Shown here: positions 5,988 to 14,200 of the stretch, one piece after another
Layout of the letters: the number at the start of each line of letters is the position of its first letter
Numbering within the stretch: position 1 is the stretch's first letter
Assembly (NCBI GenBank): GCA_964630305.1
Contig: CAZVTR010000049.1
Span: forward strand, 1-14,576
Length of the DNA: 14,576 nt
Direction of reading: 5' to 3'
Source: JAKPPT01 sp964630305
Lineage (GTDB): Bacteria > Spirochaetota > Spirochaetia > Treponematales > UBA12059
Notes under the pieces: generated by a model
Told to the model about the DNA's origin: nothing
The model's database searches: none
Seen by the model: only the letters and a program-made list of their open reading frames with translations
Made by a program: the position numbers and the translations under genes

Positions 5988-8230
5988 TACTTTTCTTCCA
6001 TCGGTTTAGAGTTTTCTGTTTGCAGTTTAGGGTATTCTATACGGGAATGAAAATGGCCTGCAAGTACCCTCACAAAGGCATTTTCGATGAGTTCGATATC
6101 CTTAAAGGTGAGGTTACAGGCGCTGAGCTGGTCTTCTGCAATTTTGCCTTTGACGACATCATCAATCATCTGCTCAAGTTTTTGAATACTGGGTTTCTTT
6201 ATTACTCGAGATGCCGCTTCTACAGAATCGGCGAGCATCACGACGGCAGCTTCCTTGCTTTGCGGGAGCGGACCGGGATAGCGGAACTGGCTCGCATCGA
6301 CCGAGGGATCGATTTTTTTCATTTCGTAGTAAAAATAGTGAATAATGCTCGTACCGTGGTGCTGGTTGATAATATCGATAATAGCGTCCGGGAGACCCAG
6401 TTCCCGTGCACGTTCAGCGCCAAACTGCACGTGGCTCTTAAGAATAGTAGCCGATAAGTTAGGATTAATTTCGGTATGTTTATTGTAGCCGACTTGATTT
6501 TCTATAAAGTATTCCGGCTGTTCCATTTTGCCAAGATCGTGATAGTAGGAGCCGACGCGGGCAAGTATAGGCGATGCGCCGATGGCGAGACAAGCCGATT
6601 CTGCCAGGTGAGCAACGGTCACCGAATGGGCATAGGTGCCAGGCGCAAGCGTGAGGAGCCGCTTGAGAATTGGGTTGTTGAGATCCGATAGTTCCTGGAG
6701 CCTGAAAACGGTAGGCGCATTAAACCAGTGCTCCAGAATGGGGAGAAAACCGAGCGTCAGCGTGCCGCACAGAAATCCGTTAATGCTAAACCAGAGTCCG
6801 TTTAGCAAAAAATTAGTGATATATGTTTCACGCAGCATCGATATAACAAAACCAATACCAAACTGGTATGCCGCAATCTGGAGCGCAGAGCGGATAAGGT
6901 CGATGCGCTGTTCGGTGCGCATTGCAAAGTTGGTGCTGATGAGGCCGGAGAGCAGCACCGCAATAGTACCGACCCCGTCAAAATTGCTTGCGATGAGATA
7001 GAGCACTGCAATAAAAATAGAAAATAAGAGCGAAAACCGCTCATTGATGAGGATGGTCATCATCATGGCGATGAGCGCTCCCGGGAGGAACACGGGAATG
7101 AGCGTATGCCGGGTTTCGGGTACCAGCGTAAAGAGCAAGTTGACCAGAATAAAATAGACAGATGCAGTAGCAAGCACAAAGAACCAGTAGCTCTCCGGGA
7201 GTTCAAAACCAGTAAAGTTGCTTTTTAATAAAAAGAGAATGCCAAAAAAGAAGATAGCAATAATAAAGCTGTTTCCGAGAATGAGCGGAATATTAAAGCG
7301 CATCGAATGCAGCTGGAGCGCTTTGTATTCTTCGATATCCTGATCGGTGATAATAAAACCCTTGCGGATAATTTTTTCACCCCGGGAAATCTGCCGCAGC
7401 ACCGGTTCCGTCGTGGTTTCGATAGACTGGAGCCGCTTTTGGCTTTTTTGAGCATCAAAAAACGTGTTTTCTTCTATGAATGCGCTCGAGAGTGCAGCTG
7501 CCAGGTTTGCCATAGCCGATGAACTGATGCCAGAGGTTTTGATTGCGGTTTGAATCGCTCTTGTGAGCGTGGTAACCGTGTAGACATTGTCTATCGCAAT
7601 CTGTTCGTAATGGAGCGAGCCGTTTTTCCAGTACTGAATCTCGATAATCTGTGAATTAAAGTCTTCGAGACCCGAATCGGGAAACGCTACAATGCCTTTT
7701 TCGAGCACTCTTACGAGTATTTTTTCGGTTTCCGCAAGCACGGTGGCCGGCGCTGGATAGCTCACGAGCTTTTGAAGCGTCTCGCGATCAACTTTAGTGC
7801 CAAACTGCTTTTGCAGTGCCGATACGAGCTCTTCCTGCGGCAGTTTATCCCGCAGTAAGAGCAGTGTCTGTTCTTTAAACTTTTGAAAATTTTGCACAAG
7901 CTTTTGCGTGATTCTGTCATCAATCACAAAGATCGGCGCAGCCTTGTTTTTTTCTTGCATGATGAGGCGCTGTGTTGCTTCCTGATCGATGTAGATAATG
8001 TCTTCCGTTGCTATGATGTCTCTGTCTGCGACTTTTCCTGCTTCGATACCGCTGTTGATGTTTACTTCCGGGATGAGCCGTGTGAGCAGCATTGTAAGAC
8101 TGCATATGAGGAACGCAAGGAGCGCATACATGAGCTGGCGCTTGTTTAGCTTTACTGAATATGCATTGAGCACAGCGTGTATGGTTTCGGATGATGATTG
8201 TGATTGTTTTTTAATATGGCTCTGATTCAT
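5987..8230 (-). CDS. pgpH: 7TM-HD membrane protein, probable cyclic-di-AMP phosphodiesterase (PgpH family)
   Basis: This 747-residue protein has the 7TMR-HD architecture: one N-terminal membrane helix (about 34-53), an extracytoplasmic 7TMR-HDED domain (about 55-310), seven membrane helices (about 313-500) and a cytoplasmic HD domain (about 525-680). Metal and catalytic residues are visible: His535 in YAHSVTVAHL, His564-Asp565 in YYHDLGK, His600 in KSHVQFG, His624-His625 in NQHHGT and Asp668 in MLADSVEAA. PgpH homologues hydrolyse the second messenger c-di-AMP to pApA. The start overlaps the 3' end of phoH by 20 nt with no good Shine-Dalgarno, so coupling is likely. No c-di-AMP cyclase is present in the window. 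Activity is inferred from the family; gene symbol by homology. Confidence 0.9.
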   Translation of the reverse strand: MNQSHIKKQSQSSSETIHAVLNAYSVKLNKRQLMYALLAFLICSLTMLLTRLIPEVNINSGIEAGKVADRDIIATEDIIYIDQEATQRLIMQEKNKAAPIFVIDDRITQKLVQNFQKFKEQTLLLLRDKLPQEELVSALQKQFGTKVDRETLQKLVSYPAPATVLAETEKILVRVLEKGIVAFPDSGLEDFNSQIIEIQYWKNGSLHYEQIAIDNVYTVTTLTRAIQTAIKTSGISSSAMANLAAALSSAFIEENTFFDAQKSQKRLQSIETTTEPVLRQISRGEKIIRKGFIITDQDIEEYKALQLHSMRFNIPLILGNSFIIAIFFFGILFLLKSNFTGFELPESYWFFVLATASVYFILVNLLFTLVPETRHTLIPVFLPGALIAMMMTILINERFSLLFSIFIAVLYLIASNFDGVGTIAVLLSGLISTNFAMRTEQRIDLIRSALQIAAYQFGIGFVISMLRETYITNFLLNGLWFSINGFLCGTLTLGFLPILEHWFNAPTVFRLQELSDLNNPILKRLLTLAPGTYAHSVTVAHLAESACLAIGASPILARVGSYYHDLGKMEQPEYFIENQVGYNKHTEINPNLSATILKSHVQFGAERARELGLPDAIIDIINQHHGTSIIHYFYYEMKKIDPSVDASQFRYPGPLPQSKEAAVVMLADSVEAASRVIKKPSIQKLEQMIDDVVKGKIAEDQLSACNLTFKDIELIENAFVRVLAGHFHSRIEYPKLQTENSKPMEEK

Positions 8231-9188
8231 AGGCTTCTATAATTTTCTTGATTAACGGGTTGCGGACAACATCTCTGCCGTCAAACCGGGAAATGTAAAT
8301 CTCCGGTATTGATGAGATGACGGACAGCGCGTGAGAGAGACCCGAGTCCGATTTTTTGGGGAGATCGATTTGTGTCAAATCGCCTGTTATCACGGCTTTA
8401 GCATGCTGTCCCAGGCGGGTAAGGAACATTTTCATCTGCTCGCGGGTGGTGTTTTGCGCTTCATCCAAAATGACAATGCAGTTATTGAGGCTTCTGCCGC
8501 GCATATACGCAAGCGGTGCAATTTCTATAACGTGCGTTTCTTCGAGCCGCTGGATTGTTTCAAACGGAATAATCGCTTCCATAGCGTCATAGAGCGGCCT
8601 CAGGTACGGACTGATTTTTTGGGTAAGATCGCCGGGGAGAAACCCGAGGCTCTCTCCTGCTTCCACAACGGGACGGGTGAGCACGAGCTTTTTCCTCGTT
8701 TTAGAGAGCACTTCCCGGAGCGCCCATGCAACGGCCAGAAATGTTTTCCCCGTGCCAGCGGGGCCTGTTGCAAACGTAATGTCATACTCGGAAAGCGCTT
8801 TGATGTAGTGCGCCTGGTTCACAGAGCGGGGAAATATTTTTTCAAACGCTCCGGGCACCTGAATAACGTTTTCGGTAAAGAGCTCGGTGCCGTACGGTGC
8901 CTGGTTATGCTCAGGTTTTTGACTTGCAAGGAGCGATGCGTGGAGCGCTGTAATGAGCTCAGGGTTGGGCGGTATGCCTTCTTTTATGGCTTCCGACAAT
9001 TCCTGAATGAGGCTGAAAAATAGGGTGCGCGTGGCTTCATCGGCATGTTCTACAATGAGTTCGTTGCCCTTAGAGTAAATTTTACAGCCTAAAAGCCGTT
9101 CGATGATTCGCAAATTGTAGTCATTTGCGCCGCAGATATTTCTGAGCAGGGGTAATTCATCAATAACAAGACACGCTGAATCTGACAA
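8211..9188 (-). CDS. phoH: PhoH-family P-loop ATPase (PhoH-like/YbeZ)
   Basis: This is a 325-residue cytoplasmic ATPase. An N-terminal KH-like region (about 15-90: NLRIIERLLGCKIYSKGNEL) is followed by the PhoH domain with Walker A GPAGTGKT (142-149), the LTRPVVEAGESLGFLPGD segment (about 170-187), Walker B VILDEAQNT (239-247) and TGDLTQIDLP (268-277). PhoH-like/YbeZ proteins are predicted RNA-linked helicases or nucleases that work with YbeY, and ybeY lies two genes downstream. The start codon is TTG (9188-9186), chosen because GAGGT (9200-9196) lies 7 nt ahead and no in-frame ATG fits the N-terminus. It is the first gene of a six-gene operon with its own promoter at 9208-9236. Confidence 0.93.
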   Translation of the reverse strand: MSDSACLVIDELPLLRNICGANDYNLRIIERLLGCKIYSKGNELIVEHADEATRTLFFSLIQELSEAIKEGIPPNPELITALHASLLASQKPEHNQAPYGTELFTENVIQVPGAFEKIFPRSVNQAHYIKALSEYDITFATGPAGTGKTFLAVAWALREVLSKTRKKLVLTRPVVEAGESLGFLPGDLTQKISPYLRPLYDAMEAIIPFETIQRLEETHVIEIAPLAYMRGRSLNNCIVILDEAQNTTREQMKMFLTRLGQHAKAVITGDLTQIDLPKKSDSGLSHALSVISSIPEIYISRFDGRDVVRNPLIKKIIEAYESEPY

Positions 9189-9207
9189 TAGGTCTACCTC
9201 ATGTCTT

Positions 9208-9236
9208 ATGCTAGCAGATTAATGAGCTTTCATCAA
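9208..9236 (-). promoter_or_regulatory. Sigma-70-like promoter of the phoH operon
   Basis: TTGATG (9236-9231) and TAGCAT (9213-9208) are separated by exactly 17 nt, and a TG one base upstream of the -10 (TGCTAGCAT) gives an extended -10. Transcription would start about 12 nt upstream of the phoH Shine-Dalgarno, leaving a very short leader. Confidence 0.65.
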
Positions 9237-9262
9237 CATAAATTCTCGTGCCGCGGCGCTGC

Positions 9263-9284
9263 TCGTGTCTCGAAGCTTGTGAGG
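9263..9284. repeat. 22-bp intergenic repeat, copy 2
   Basis: This copy matches 1782-1803 at 20 of 22 positions. It lies just beyond the GIDE gene stop. It overlaps a small inverted repeat, TGTGA-GGC-TCACA (9278-9290), that includes the stop codon; no T-run follows, so it is not a convincing intrinsic terminator. Confidence 0.5.
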
Positions 9285-9285
9285 C

Positions 9286-10086
9286 TCACAGAAAATTCAG
9301 TACGATGAGCACGGCACCGCCGGCGATCAGTAAACATGCAATAATGAGGAGCACGAGTTTGGCCGTGGAAATGCCCTTCATGAGCTCTTCTTCGCTCTTT
9401 ACGCTGATGAGGAACTTTTTGCCTTTTTCGGCAGGCTTGATAAGTGTTAATTCGCCGCCTGCGTCGCTTGCTTCACCCAGGATGTACACAGGTTTTCCGA
9501 CCGGAATAATGTGCTCTTCGTACCGGTAGCCCAGCGTTCTCCGGCCGCCGCCAAGGCTCAAGGCGATGTTGCCAATATTGAAGGTCAGCGAGCCAATCCT
9601 GAGCGTTGAACCCTGCGCTTCGCCAGGCTGAAACTGAGAAAAAGCTTTTTCCTTTATGAGCTCGGCGCCTTCCGGATTAACGCGGATGCGCCCGGAGCCG
9701 TCATCGACATAGAAGACAGTTGACCGGCTATTGCTGGCAACAATATCTGAGCCGCGCCGCGTCCGCTGGACGCTTCTGCCTTCGGAATCTTTATCCCAGT
9801 ATGTTTCTTCCCACTCCCGCGTGACAGTCATGCTGTAATGGACGCATGGGAGTTTTGCAAGCTCTGAGGTGAGCGGTGTGTCGCACACAATAGTTCCTTT
9901 TATTTCTACAAATTGATTAAACGAACCAGCGCCAATTTCCTGTGCTACACCTTTTGCGGTTTCCTGGAGCTCTCCGACTCGTGAAGTTTCCGTTCCCGCA
10001 ATGAGCGCGCCTTTTTTAACCTGTCCGGTTCTCACAATGAGCAAAATAGCGCCAATAACAGCCGCAACAATACCCGCAATGAGCAT
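9286..10086 (-). CDS. GIDE-domain membrane protein, function unknown
   Basis: This 266-residue protein has a membrane helix at each end (about 2-18 and 242-264) enclosing a soluble domain. The domain resembles the GIDE domain of the mitochondrial E3 ligase MAPL/MUL1. Typical elements are VEIKGTIVCDTPLTSELAKLPCVHYSMTVTREWEE, in particular the single cysteine before HYSM, and YRYEEHIIPVGKPVYILGEA (about 185-204). The eukaryotic RING finger is absent, as in other bacterial members, so ubiquitin ligase activity is not expected. The middle segment TVFYVDDGSGRIRVNPEGAEL looks like an OB/beta-barrel strand set. A strong Shine-Dalgarno (GGAGGG, 5-6 nt from the ATG) and its own promoter suggest a single-gene unit. 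Its role is unknown; envelope stress or membrane quality control is speculation. Confidence 0.82.
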   Translation of the reverse strand: MLIAGIVAAVIGAILLIVRTGQVKKGALIAGTETSRVGELQETAKGVAQEIGAGSFNQFVEIKGTIVCDTPLTSELAKLPCVHYSMTVTREWEETYWDKDSEGRSVQRTRRGSDIVASNSRSTVFYVDDGSGRIRVNPEGAELIKEKAFSQFQPGEAQGSTLRIGSLTFNIGNIALSLGGGRRTLGYRYEEHIIPVGKPVYILGEASDAGGELTLIKPAEKGKKFLISVKSEEELMKGISTAKLVLLIIACLLIAGGAVLIVLNFL

Positions 10087-10110
10087 GTGTCCCTCCTCTG
10101 GATACTATTA

Positions 10111-10138
10111 ATCATAGCAGAGTTATGCTGATTGTAAA
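10111..10138 (-). promoter_or_regulatory. Sigma-70-like promoter of the GIDE gene
   Basis: TTTACA (10138-10133) and TATGAT (10116-10111) are 16 nt apart, with TGC immediately before the -10. It starts 13 nt downstream of the vapC stop and precedes the strong GIDE ribosome binding site. Confidence 0.65.
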
Positions 10139-10151
10139 GGTTTAGGGGGCC

Positions 10152-10556
10152 TTAGATGCTGATGATGGATAACCCAGGAATATCCTGAAAGTCTTTTTTA
10201 TTGTGAGTAAGTAGAATGAGATTATATTGAATAGCCTGAGACGCAATCCAGAGGTCCATAATTCGATAATCACTGCTTTTGCCAGCTTTTCTTAATTCAG
10301 CTGCTAAACGTCCGTAAATAGCCCCGGTTTCTTCATCAATCCGAAGGAGCGGCTTTTTCTTTATTATGTCGACCGATTTTTGCCGTGATTGCCGTATACC
10401 TGGATCAACAGCCATTTCGACACCATATTGTAGTTCTGCAATAGTTATTGGAGAGAGAAATATATCATCCTTTCCTGTTATTTGTGCAATGTCTGCAGGG
10501 GCTAACAATCCGCGTTCAATATCAATCCAGATGCAGGTATCAATTAAATATCCCAT
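10152..10556 (-). CDS. vapC: VapC-type PIN-domain ribonuclease toxin
   Basis: This 134-residue protein is one complete PIN domain. The acidic metal-binding set is present: Asp6 in YLIDTCIWID, Glu41 in TIAELQYG, Asp101 in YRIMDLWIASQA, and the fourth position in LTHNKKDF (Asn119/Asp122). PIN toxins of the VapC group cleave RNA, often tRNA or rRNA, and are neutralised by the upstream antitoxin. The gene overlaps the antitoxin gene by 13 nt, the classical toxin-antitoxin arrangement. All catalytic residues look intact, so the toxin is probably active. Its target cannot be predicted. It sits beside a scar region and the restriction-modification genes, consistent with a mobile defence-type neighbourhood. 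Confidence 0.92.
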   Translation of the reverse strand: MGYLIDTCIWIDIERGLLAPADIAQITGKDDIFLSPITIAELQYGVEMAVDPGIRQSRQKSVDIIKKKPLLRIDEETGAIYGRLAAELRKAGKSSDYRIMDLWIASQAIQYNLILLTHNKKDFQDIPGLSIISI

Positions 10557-10804
10557 GGGTTTCGTATCTCTTCAACTACAGCCTGTGTTTTCGAATCTTC
10601 AAGCCATGTTTTGCCAGCATTTTCTGGAAGTGTTCTATAAATATCGGACAAGACTTCTAGTGCTGTGCCTCCGCTTGTTTGAGGAATAATTTTAACCAAC
10701 TTTTTTTTGTTTCGAACGAGCAAAACTTCCTCTCCCTGGTACTCAATTTTATTGAGTACTTTTTTCATATTGCGGGCAAAATCGGTAACGGTCATAATTA
10801 TCAT
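10544..10804 (-). CDS. vapB: Phd/YefM-like antitoxin partner of VapC
   Basis: This is an 86-residue antitoxin. The N-terminal part MTVTDFARNMKKVLNKIEYQGEEVLLVRNKKKLVKIIP is a Phd/YefM-type DNA-binding and dimerisation domain. The C-terminal tail (TWLEDSKTQAVVEEIRNPWDI) is acidic and amphipathic, as expected for the segment that blocks a PIN active site. Two starts are possible: ATG at 10804 (GGAG 8 nt ahead) and ATG at 10795, which gives MTVTDF and matches the usual family N-terminus. The protein should repress its own promoter, helped by the toxin. The toxin gene overlaps its 3' end. Confidence 0.85.
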   Translation of the reverse strand: MIIMTVTDFARNMKKVLNKIEYQGEEVLLVRNKKKLVKIIPQTSGGTALEVLSDIYRTLPENAGKTWLEDSKTQAVVEEIRNPWDI

Positions 10805-10822
10805 ATTATACGCTCCAATCTG

Positions 10823-10851
10823 ATTATATGATTTTTAGCTGCTTGTTGTAA
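10823..10851 (-). promoter_or_regulatory. Promoter of the vapBC operon
   Basis: TTACAA (10851-10846) and a perfect TATAAT (10828-10823) are separated by 17 nt. Start of transcription would fall at about 10816, right at the GGAG ribosome binding site (10816-10813), so the mRNA leader would be extremely short. A second TATAAT lies between that GGAG and the first ATG. Confidence 0.6.
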
Positions 10852-10865
10852 AGTGATGTGATAAT

Positions 10866-10895
10866 TTGCACGCTTGTTCCATAAATTTATATAAA
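10866..10895 (+). promoter_or_regulatory. Possible orphan plus-strand promoter within the palindrome block
   Basis: TTGCAC (10866-10871) is followed 16-18 nt later by TATATA/TATAAA (10888-10895), which lies inside the 24-bp palindrome. If real, it would be the original promoter of the broken ATPase gene just downstream, with the palindrome as its operator. The boxes are AT-rich and this may be coincidence. Confidence 0.3.
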
Positions 10896-10931
10896 TTTAT
10901 GGAGTAATAATCCATAAATTTGACTAAATTT
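10879..10931. repeat. AT-rich palindrome and half-site block
   Basis: A perfect 24-bp palindrome (10879-10902) consists of two tandem copies of the self-complementary decamer ATAAATTTAT framed by CC and GG. Ten bases on, the half-site CCATAAATTT recurs (10912-10921), followed by AAATTT (10926-10931). The spacing and symmetry look like a multi-site operator. It lies between the vapB promoter on one side and the ATPase remnant on the other, so either could be its owner. Confidence 0.7.
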
Positions 10932-10936
10932 GCGTA

Positions 10937-11161
10937 GTGGGTGAGCGACAATGTATCCATGGGGGCATGTATTTCTGGCGCACCTACCAGCAGCAAGAAA
11001 TCGATTTAATTGATGAACGCGATGGAACGCTGTTTGCCTATGAGTGCAAATGGTCAGAGAAAAAGATAACCCGCGTTCCCACGGCGTGGGCTCAAGCCTA
11101 TCCTGGCGCGAGTTTTGAGGTTATTACCCCGGAGAATTACCAGGGGTTTGTGATGGGGTGA
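10937..11161 (+). pseudogene. C-terminal remnant of an AAA ATPase with DUF4143
   Basis: The 74 codons encode only the end of this family: MYFWRTYQQQEIDLIDERDGTLFAYECKW, then a P..W...YP...FEVI segment and a final NYQGFVMG. In intact proteins (roughly 380-430 residues) this region has the E-D-ECK pattern of a nuclease-like fold and is preceded by a P-loop ATPase core, which is absent here. The frame has a stop (10925-10927) just upstream and opens with a GTG lacking any Shine-Dalgarno, so it is unlikely to be translated. It is the only gene-like sequence on the plus strand. It probably survived an internal deletion that removed the first 300 or so codons. Confidence 0.75.
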
Positions 11162-11184
11162 GGGGCTACAGTGTTGTTAGTATA

Positions 11185-11272
11185 CTAATTCGCCACCACC
11201 GTATCGTAGAGTCCGATCGGTTCGCCTTCGTGTCGGCGGATGCCGGTGTAGGTGAGGCTACCTTTGGCAAAA
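11185..11272 (-). pseudogene. Unassigned coding-like tail, possible gene remnant
   Basis: Between the res stop (11273) and a TAG at 11187-11185, one frame reads GSLTYTGIRRHEGEPIGLYD followed by TVVAN. The residue choice and GC-rich third positions look like genuine protein C-terminus rather than random sequence. It is in a different frame from res (which ends FENLMG) and has no start of its own; in the same frame further upstream it merely shadows res. I do not recognise the family. It may be the 3' end of a lost gene or of a frameshifted extension of res. The remaining bases 11162-11184 include only a 12-bp palindrome, TTAGTATACTAA (11177-11188). Confidence 0.35.
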
Positions 11273-14200
11273 CTACCCCATGAGGTTTTCGAAAATCTGC
11301 CGGATGTATGTTTCCTTATCCTCTTCTTGAAACACGATATGCTTTGCCAGAATATCTGCCTTGCTGATTCCCCACAGTCGCTCAATTTCATGGGACGGGG
11401 TGTTGGAAATGATAAATGAATTCAAAATCACCTGGGGGTTGCCAAGCCGCTGTTCGATGTCCTTAATCGTCTGATAAAACTGAATTTTTGGATCTTGGAA
11501 TCCAATATTGCGCAAACCTTTAGGATCAATAAAGGTAACATACTGTTTGTCTTGAACGAGTACCCAGAGAATAAAATCCGGGTAGAAATTCCCCGCTTCA
11601 AAAAAGCCAACGCCTTTTCCTTTGCTGAGGTTTCGTAAGAGATAAAGTTCCTTGCCAGCCAGACACCCCGCATTCTGATCGCAGAATGCTTTCAGGTCTT
11701 CCACAAAATCTTTTTCGCCCTTGTTTAAGGGAACGGGGCTAATCTCCACAATACCATGTTCGAGGTATAACAGAGGTTGATACAGATGCTTGCCAAACCA
11801 GAGGGCTTTAATCCCGCGGAATTCCCAGGTTTTTAAAGTGCCGCTTTCTATCAGCGCTTTGAGCTCTTTAAGTTTCTCAATAATCTCCTCTTCTGACTCT
11901 TCAATCACTATACGGTAACCGCCCCCATCGGGGCTTTCATGTAACAGGAGATTGGGATCGTTCGCGCTCACATCGCAGTATTCCAGGTGGGGCATTTCCC
12001 ACTCGCGTTTTTTGTAGCTGTAATAGCGCTCCACATATTTTTTGAGGAGCGCTATGGCGATTTCCTGCCACTCATAGATTTTTTCGAACCGATCTAACTC
12101 AAGCTCGTTTTCCGGAATGTAGAGCTGATACCAGCTTTGATCCAACAAAAGTTTTTGTATGGCCTTGCGGGTCATATTGAAATTGTACCAGCCCCGCTCC
12201 GCTTTATACCGCTCGATTTCAAAGTAAACCTGATCCATGTCTAAAAACGCGGTATGCCGGGGCTGTAAATGGGCGATGTGAGGAGCCGCGTTTTCTTCTC
12301 CTGCAAGACCACGGGATTTAATCGCCTGGATTTTGGGATACCAGTTCAGGATGACTTGGTTTCTTTGAAGGTACTCAGTCGGCAAGTCCAGGGTGGGGAT
12401 GGGCGCTAATTTCCGAAAAGCATCCCCAAACTCCGTATTGATCCCGTTAATCTGTTTTTTCAGCCGGATGGTCTTTAACGGTTGTGTGCCTAAATTCCGG
12501 ACCACGGGCAAAAAGAACTCCAGCCGCTCGGTATCGGCGGGAAGCCCCTCTTCTTCCAAAAAGTCGCGGAACTGAGCCATGTAGTCGGCATGGATCCCGA
12601 AAATGGAGAGGGTCTCCAAAATCTCGATATACTTTGGACGGCTAATCCCTTCGGGTAAGGAGACCCGAGTACTGCGTTTCAGGCTGAAATTAAATCCCTT
12701 TAACCGTACCCCGCGGCCAAAGAGCTGAATAATTTGTGCCCCTTCGGTGGCTCCAATGTTCATAAGGCCCATGGTACTGACCCGCCAACTGCTCCAGCCT
12801 TCGGTAAACTTTTTGGAGCCGATCAGAATGTTGACGGTCGAGTCGTTTTTGTTGATTCCGTGAAAGAGGGAACCGGAAAACTCGCGCTCTCCGGTTTCGA
12901 TTCCGTTCTGTTCGCAGAGTTTCAGCAGTTTAGCATCATCGCCCACATTGATGAGGCCAAAGGGCTCGTTATCTGCGCCGATTTTCAGGGCCAGCTCTCC
13001 GGCAGCGCCTTTCAGGTTTTCCACATAGAGCTGTCCACCGGCCGGAGCATGGAACAGGGTAGCGCGGATTTCATCGAATAGCTTCGCCGCATCTAAACCA
13101 TATGTGTTCAAAAACGCAAAACGATTGGCAAAGAGATTCCTGCCATCGGCAGTAACAAGGCCCTGGGTTAATACCTGATCTATGCGTTGCACGCTCTGAT
13201 TTTGTTCGTTTGCTACAAAGCGTTTCAGGAATAACAGAATCTCGATAATATCGGAAGCGTCTTGTGTGGCCAGGGTCGCGGTAACCTTGCTCCCCACAAA
13301 AATCCACAAGGGTTTTTCGATATGAAAGGCCCGGAACGCGCTTTCGTTGTTTTTATAAAGCTTTTGCTGTTGAAAAAATGTCAGTAGGCAAGCGGTTAAA
13401 TACAGTTCTAAATGATTTTGTTGCGTATCGTTATCCAGATTGAGAATCTGGTAGTCCTTGCCAAACCCGTCGTTATAAAAATAGCGGTAGGAATAATCGA
13501 ATAAAATAGAGCGGGCATACAGGCTGGTGAGATCCTCATTTCCCTTGACAGCCTGGGCAAAGGTGGCGGAATATTCAAAGGAAAAACCCTTTTCGCAGAG
13601 GGCATTGCGGTAGCGCATCCAGGCACCCTCTTCTCCTCGGCCAACTCCGCGGTGGCCTTCGTCGATGAGCACCAGGTTGTTGCCCTCAAAAGCCTCAACC
13701 GCGACGGTTTTTTCCCCCATTTCCTCTTTAAGTTTGGTAATCTCAATGATTTCCACGCTGTGGCCGGCAAACAGACCTCCGCCGTCTTTATTGAAAATCT
13801 CCGCATCAATGCCCGAAGCCTGGAATTCCCGCAAATGCTGTTGGGAAAGCCCTTCGTTGGGAGTGAGGAGAATGATCCTATTGAGTTCTTTTTGTCTGCG
13901 ATGCTTTTCCACATAGGAGCGGTATTGCAGGATATTGGCATGCATGAGGAGGGTTTTGCCCGATCCGGTGGCCATCCAGAAGGCAAGCTTGTTCAAGTCC
14001 TGCGCCGCATCGGCGGAATTTTCAAAGCCCTGAATGCGGTCCGCTTCTTCCAGATCCTGATTGATGCGATCCACCTGGGCCGCAATGTCGGCGCGCAGTT
14101 GTTCGGGGTTAGAAAAATAGCGGTCCAGGTATATCTCGGTAAAGAGCAGGGCTAAATACTGGAAGTATTTCCAGACAATTGGCTTTTCGCCATGTGCAAT

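Noticed and set aside
5945..6457. 170-codon plus-strand open frame
   Set aside because: Antisense to the HD-domain gene with its intact catalytic motifs; no ribosome binding site or recognisable domain.
8331..9023. 230-codon open frame on the plus strand
   Set aside because: Antisense to phoH, whose Walker motifs lie in the other strand; composition is that of a shadow frame (rich in C, R, F).
9241..9290. Terminator between the GIDE gene and phoH
   Set aside because: The 5-bp TGTGA/TCACA stem overlaps the stop codon and has no T-run; the GC-rich stretch beside it forms no convincing long stem.
10861..10935. CRISPR-like or insertion-sequence end
   Set aside because: The repeated unit is a 10-bp palindrome with no regular spacers; no transposase, terminal inverted repeats or target duplication are visible.
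10937..11161. Annotating the DUF4143 fragment as a functional small gene
   Set aside because: GTG without Shine-Dalgarno, upstream stop, and only the C-terminal end of a much larger family.
11185..11391. 68-codon minus-strand open frame as an intact small protein
   Set aside because: Its first half is an out-of-frame shadow of the res C-terminus; only the part beyond 11273 looks coding.
13652..14155. 167-codon plus-strand open frame
   Set aside because: Antisense shadow of the res helicase region, which holds Walker A and motif II.
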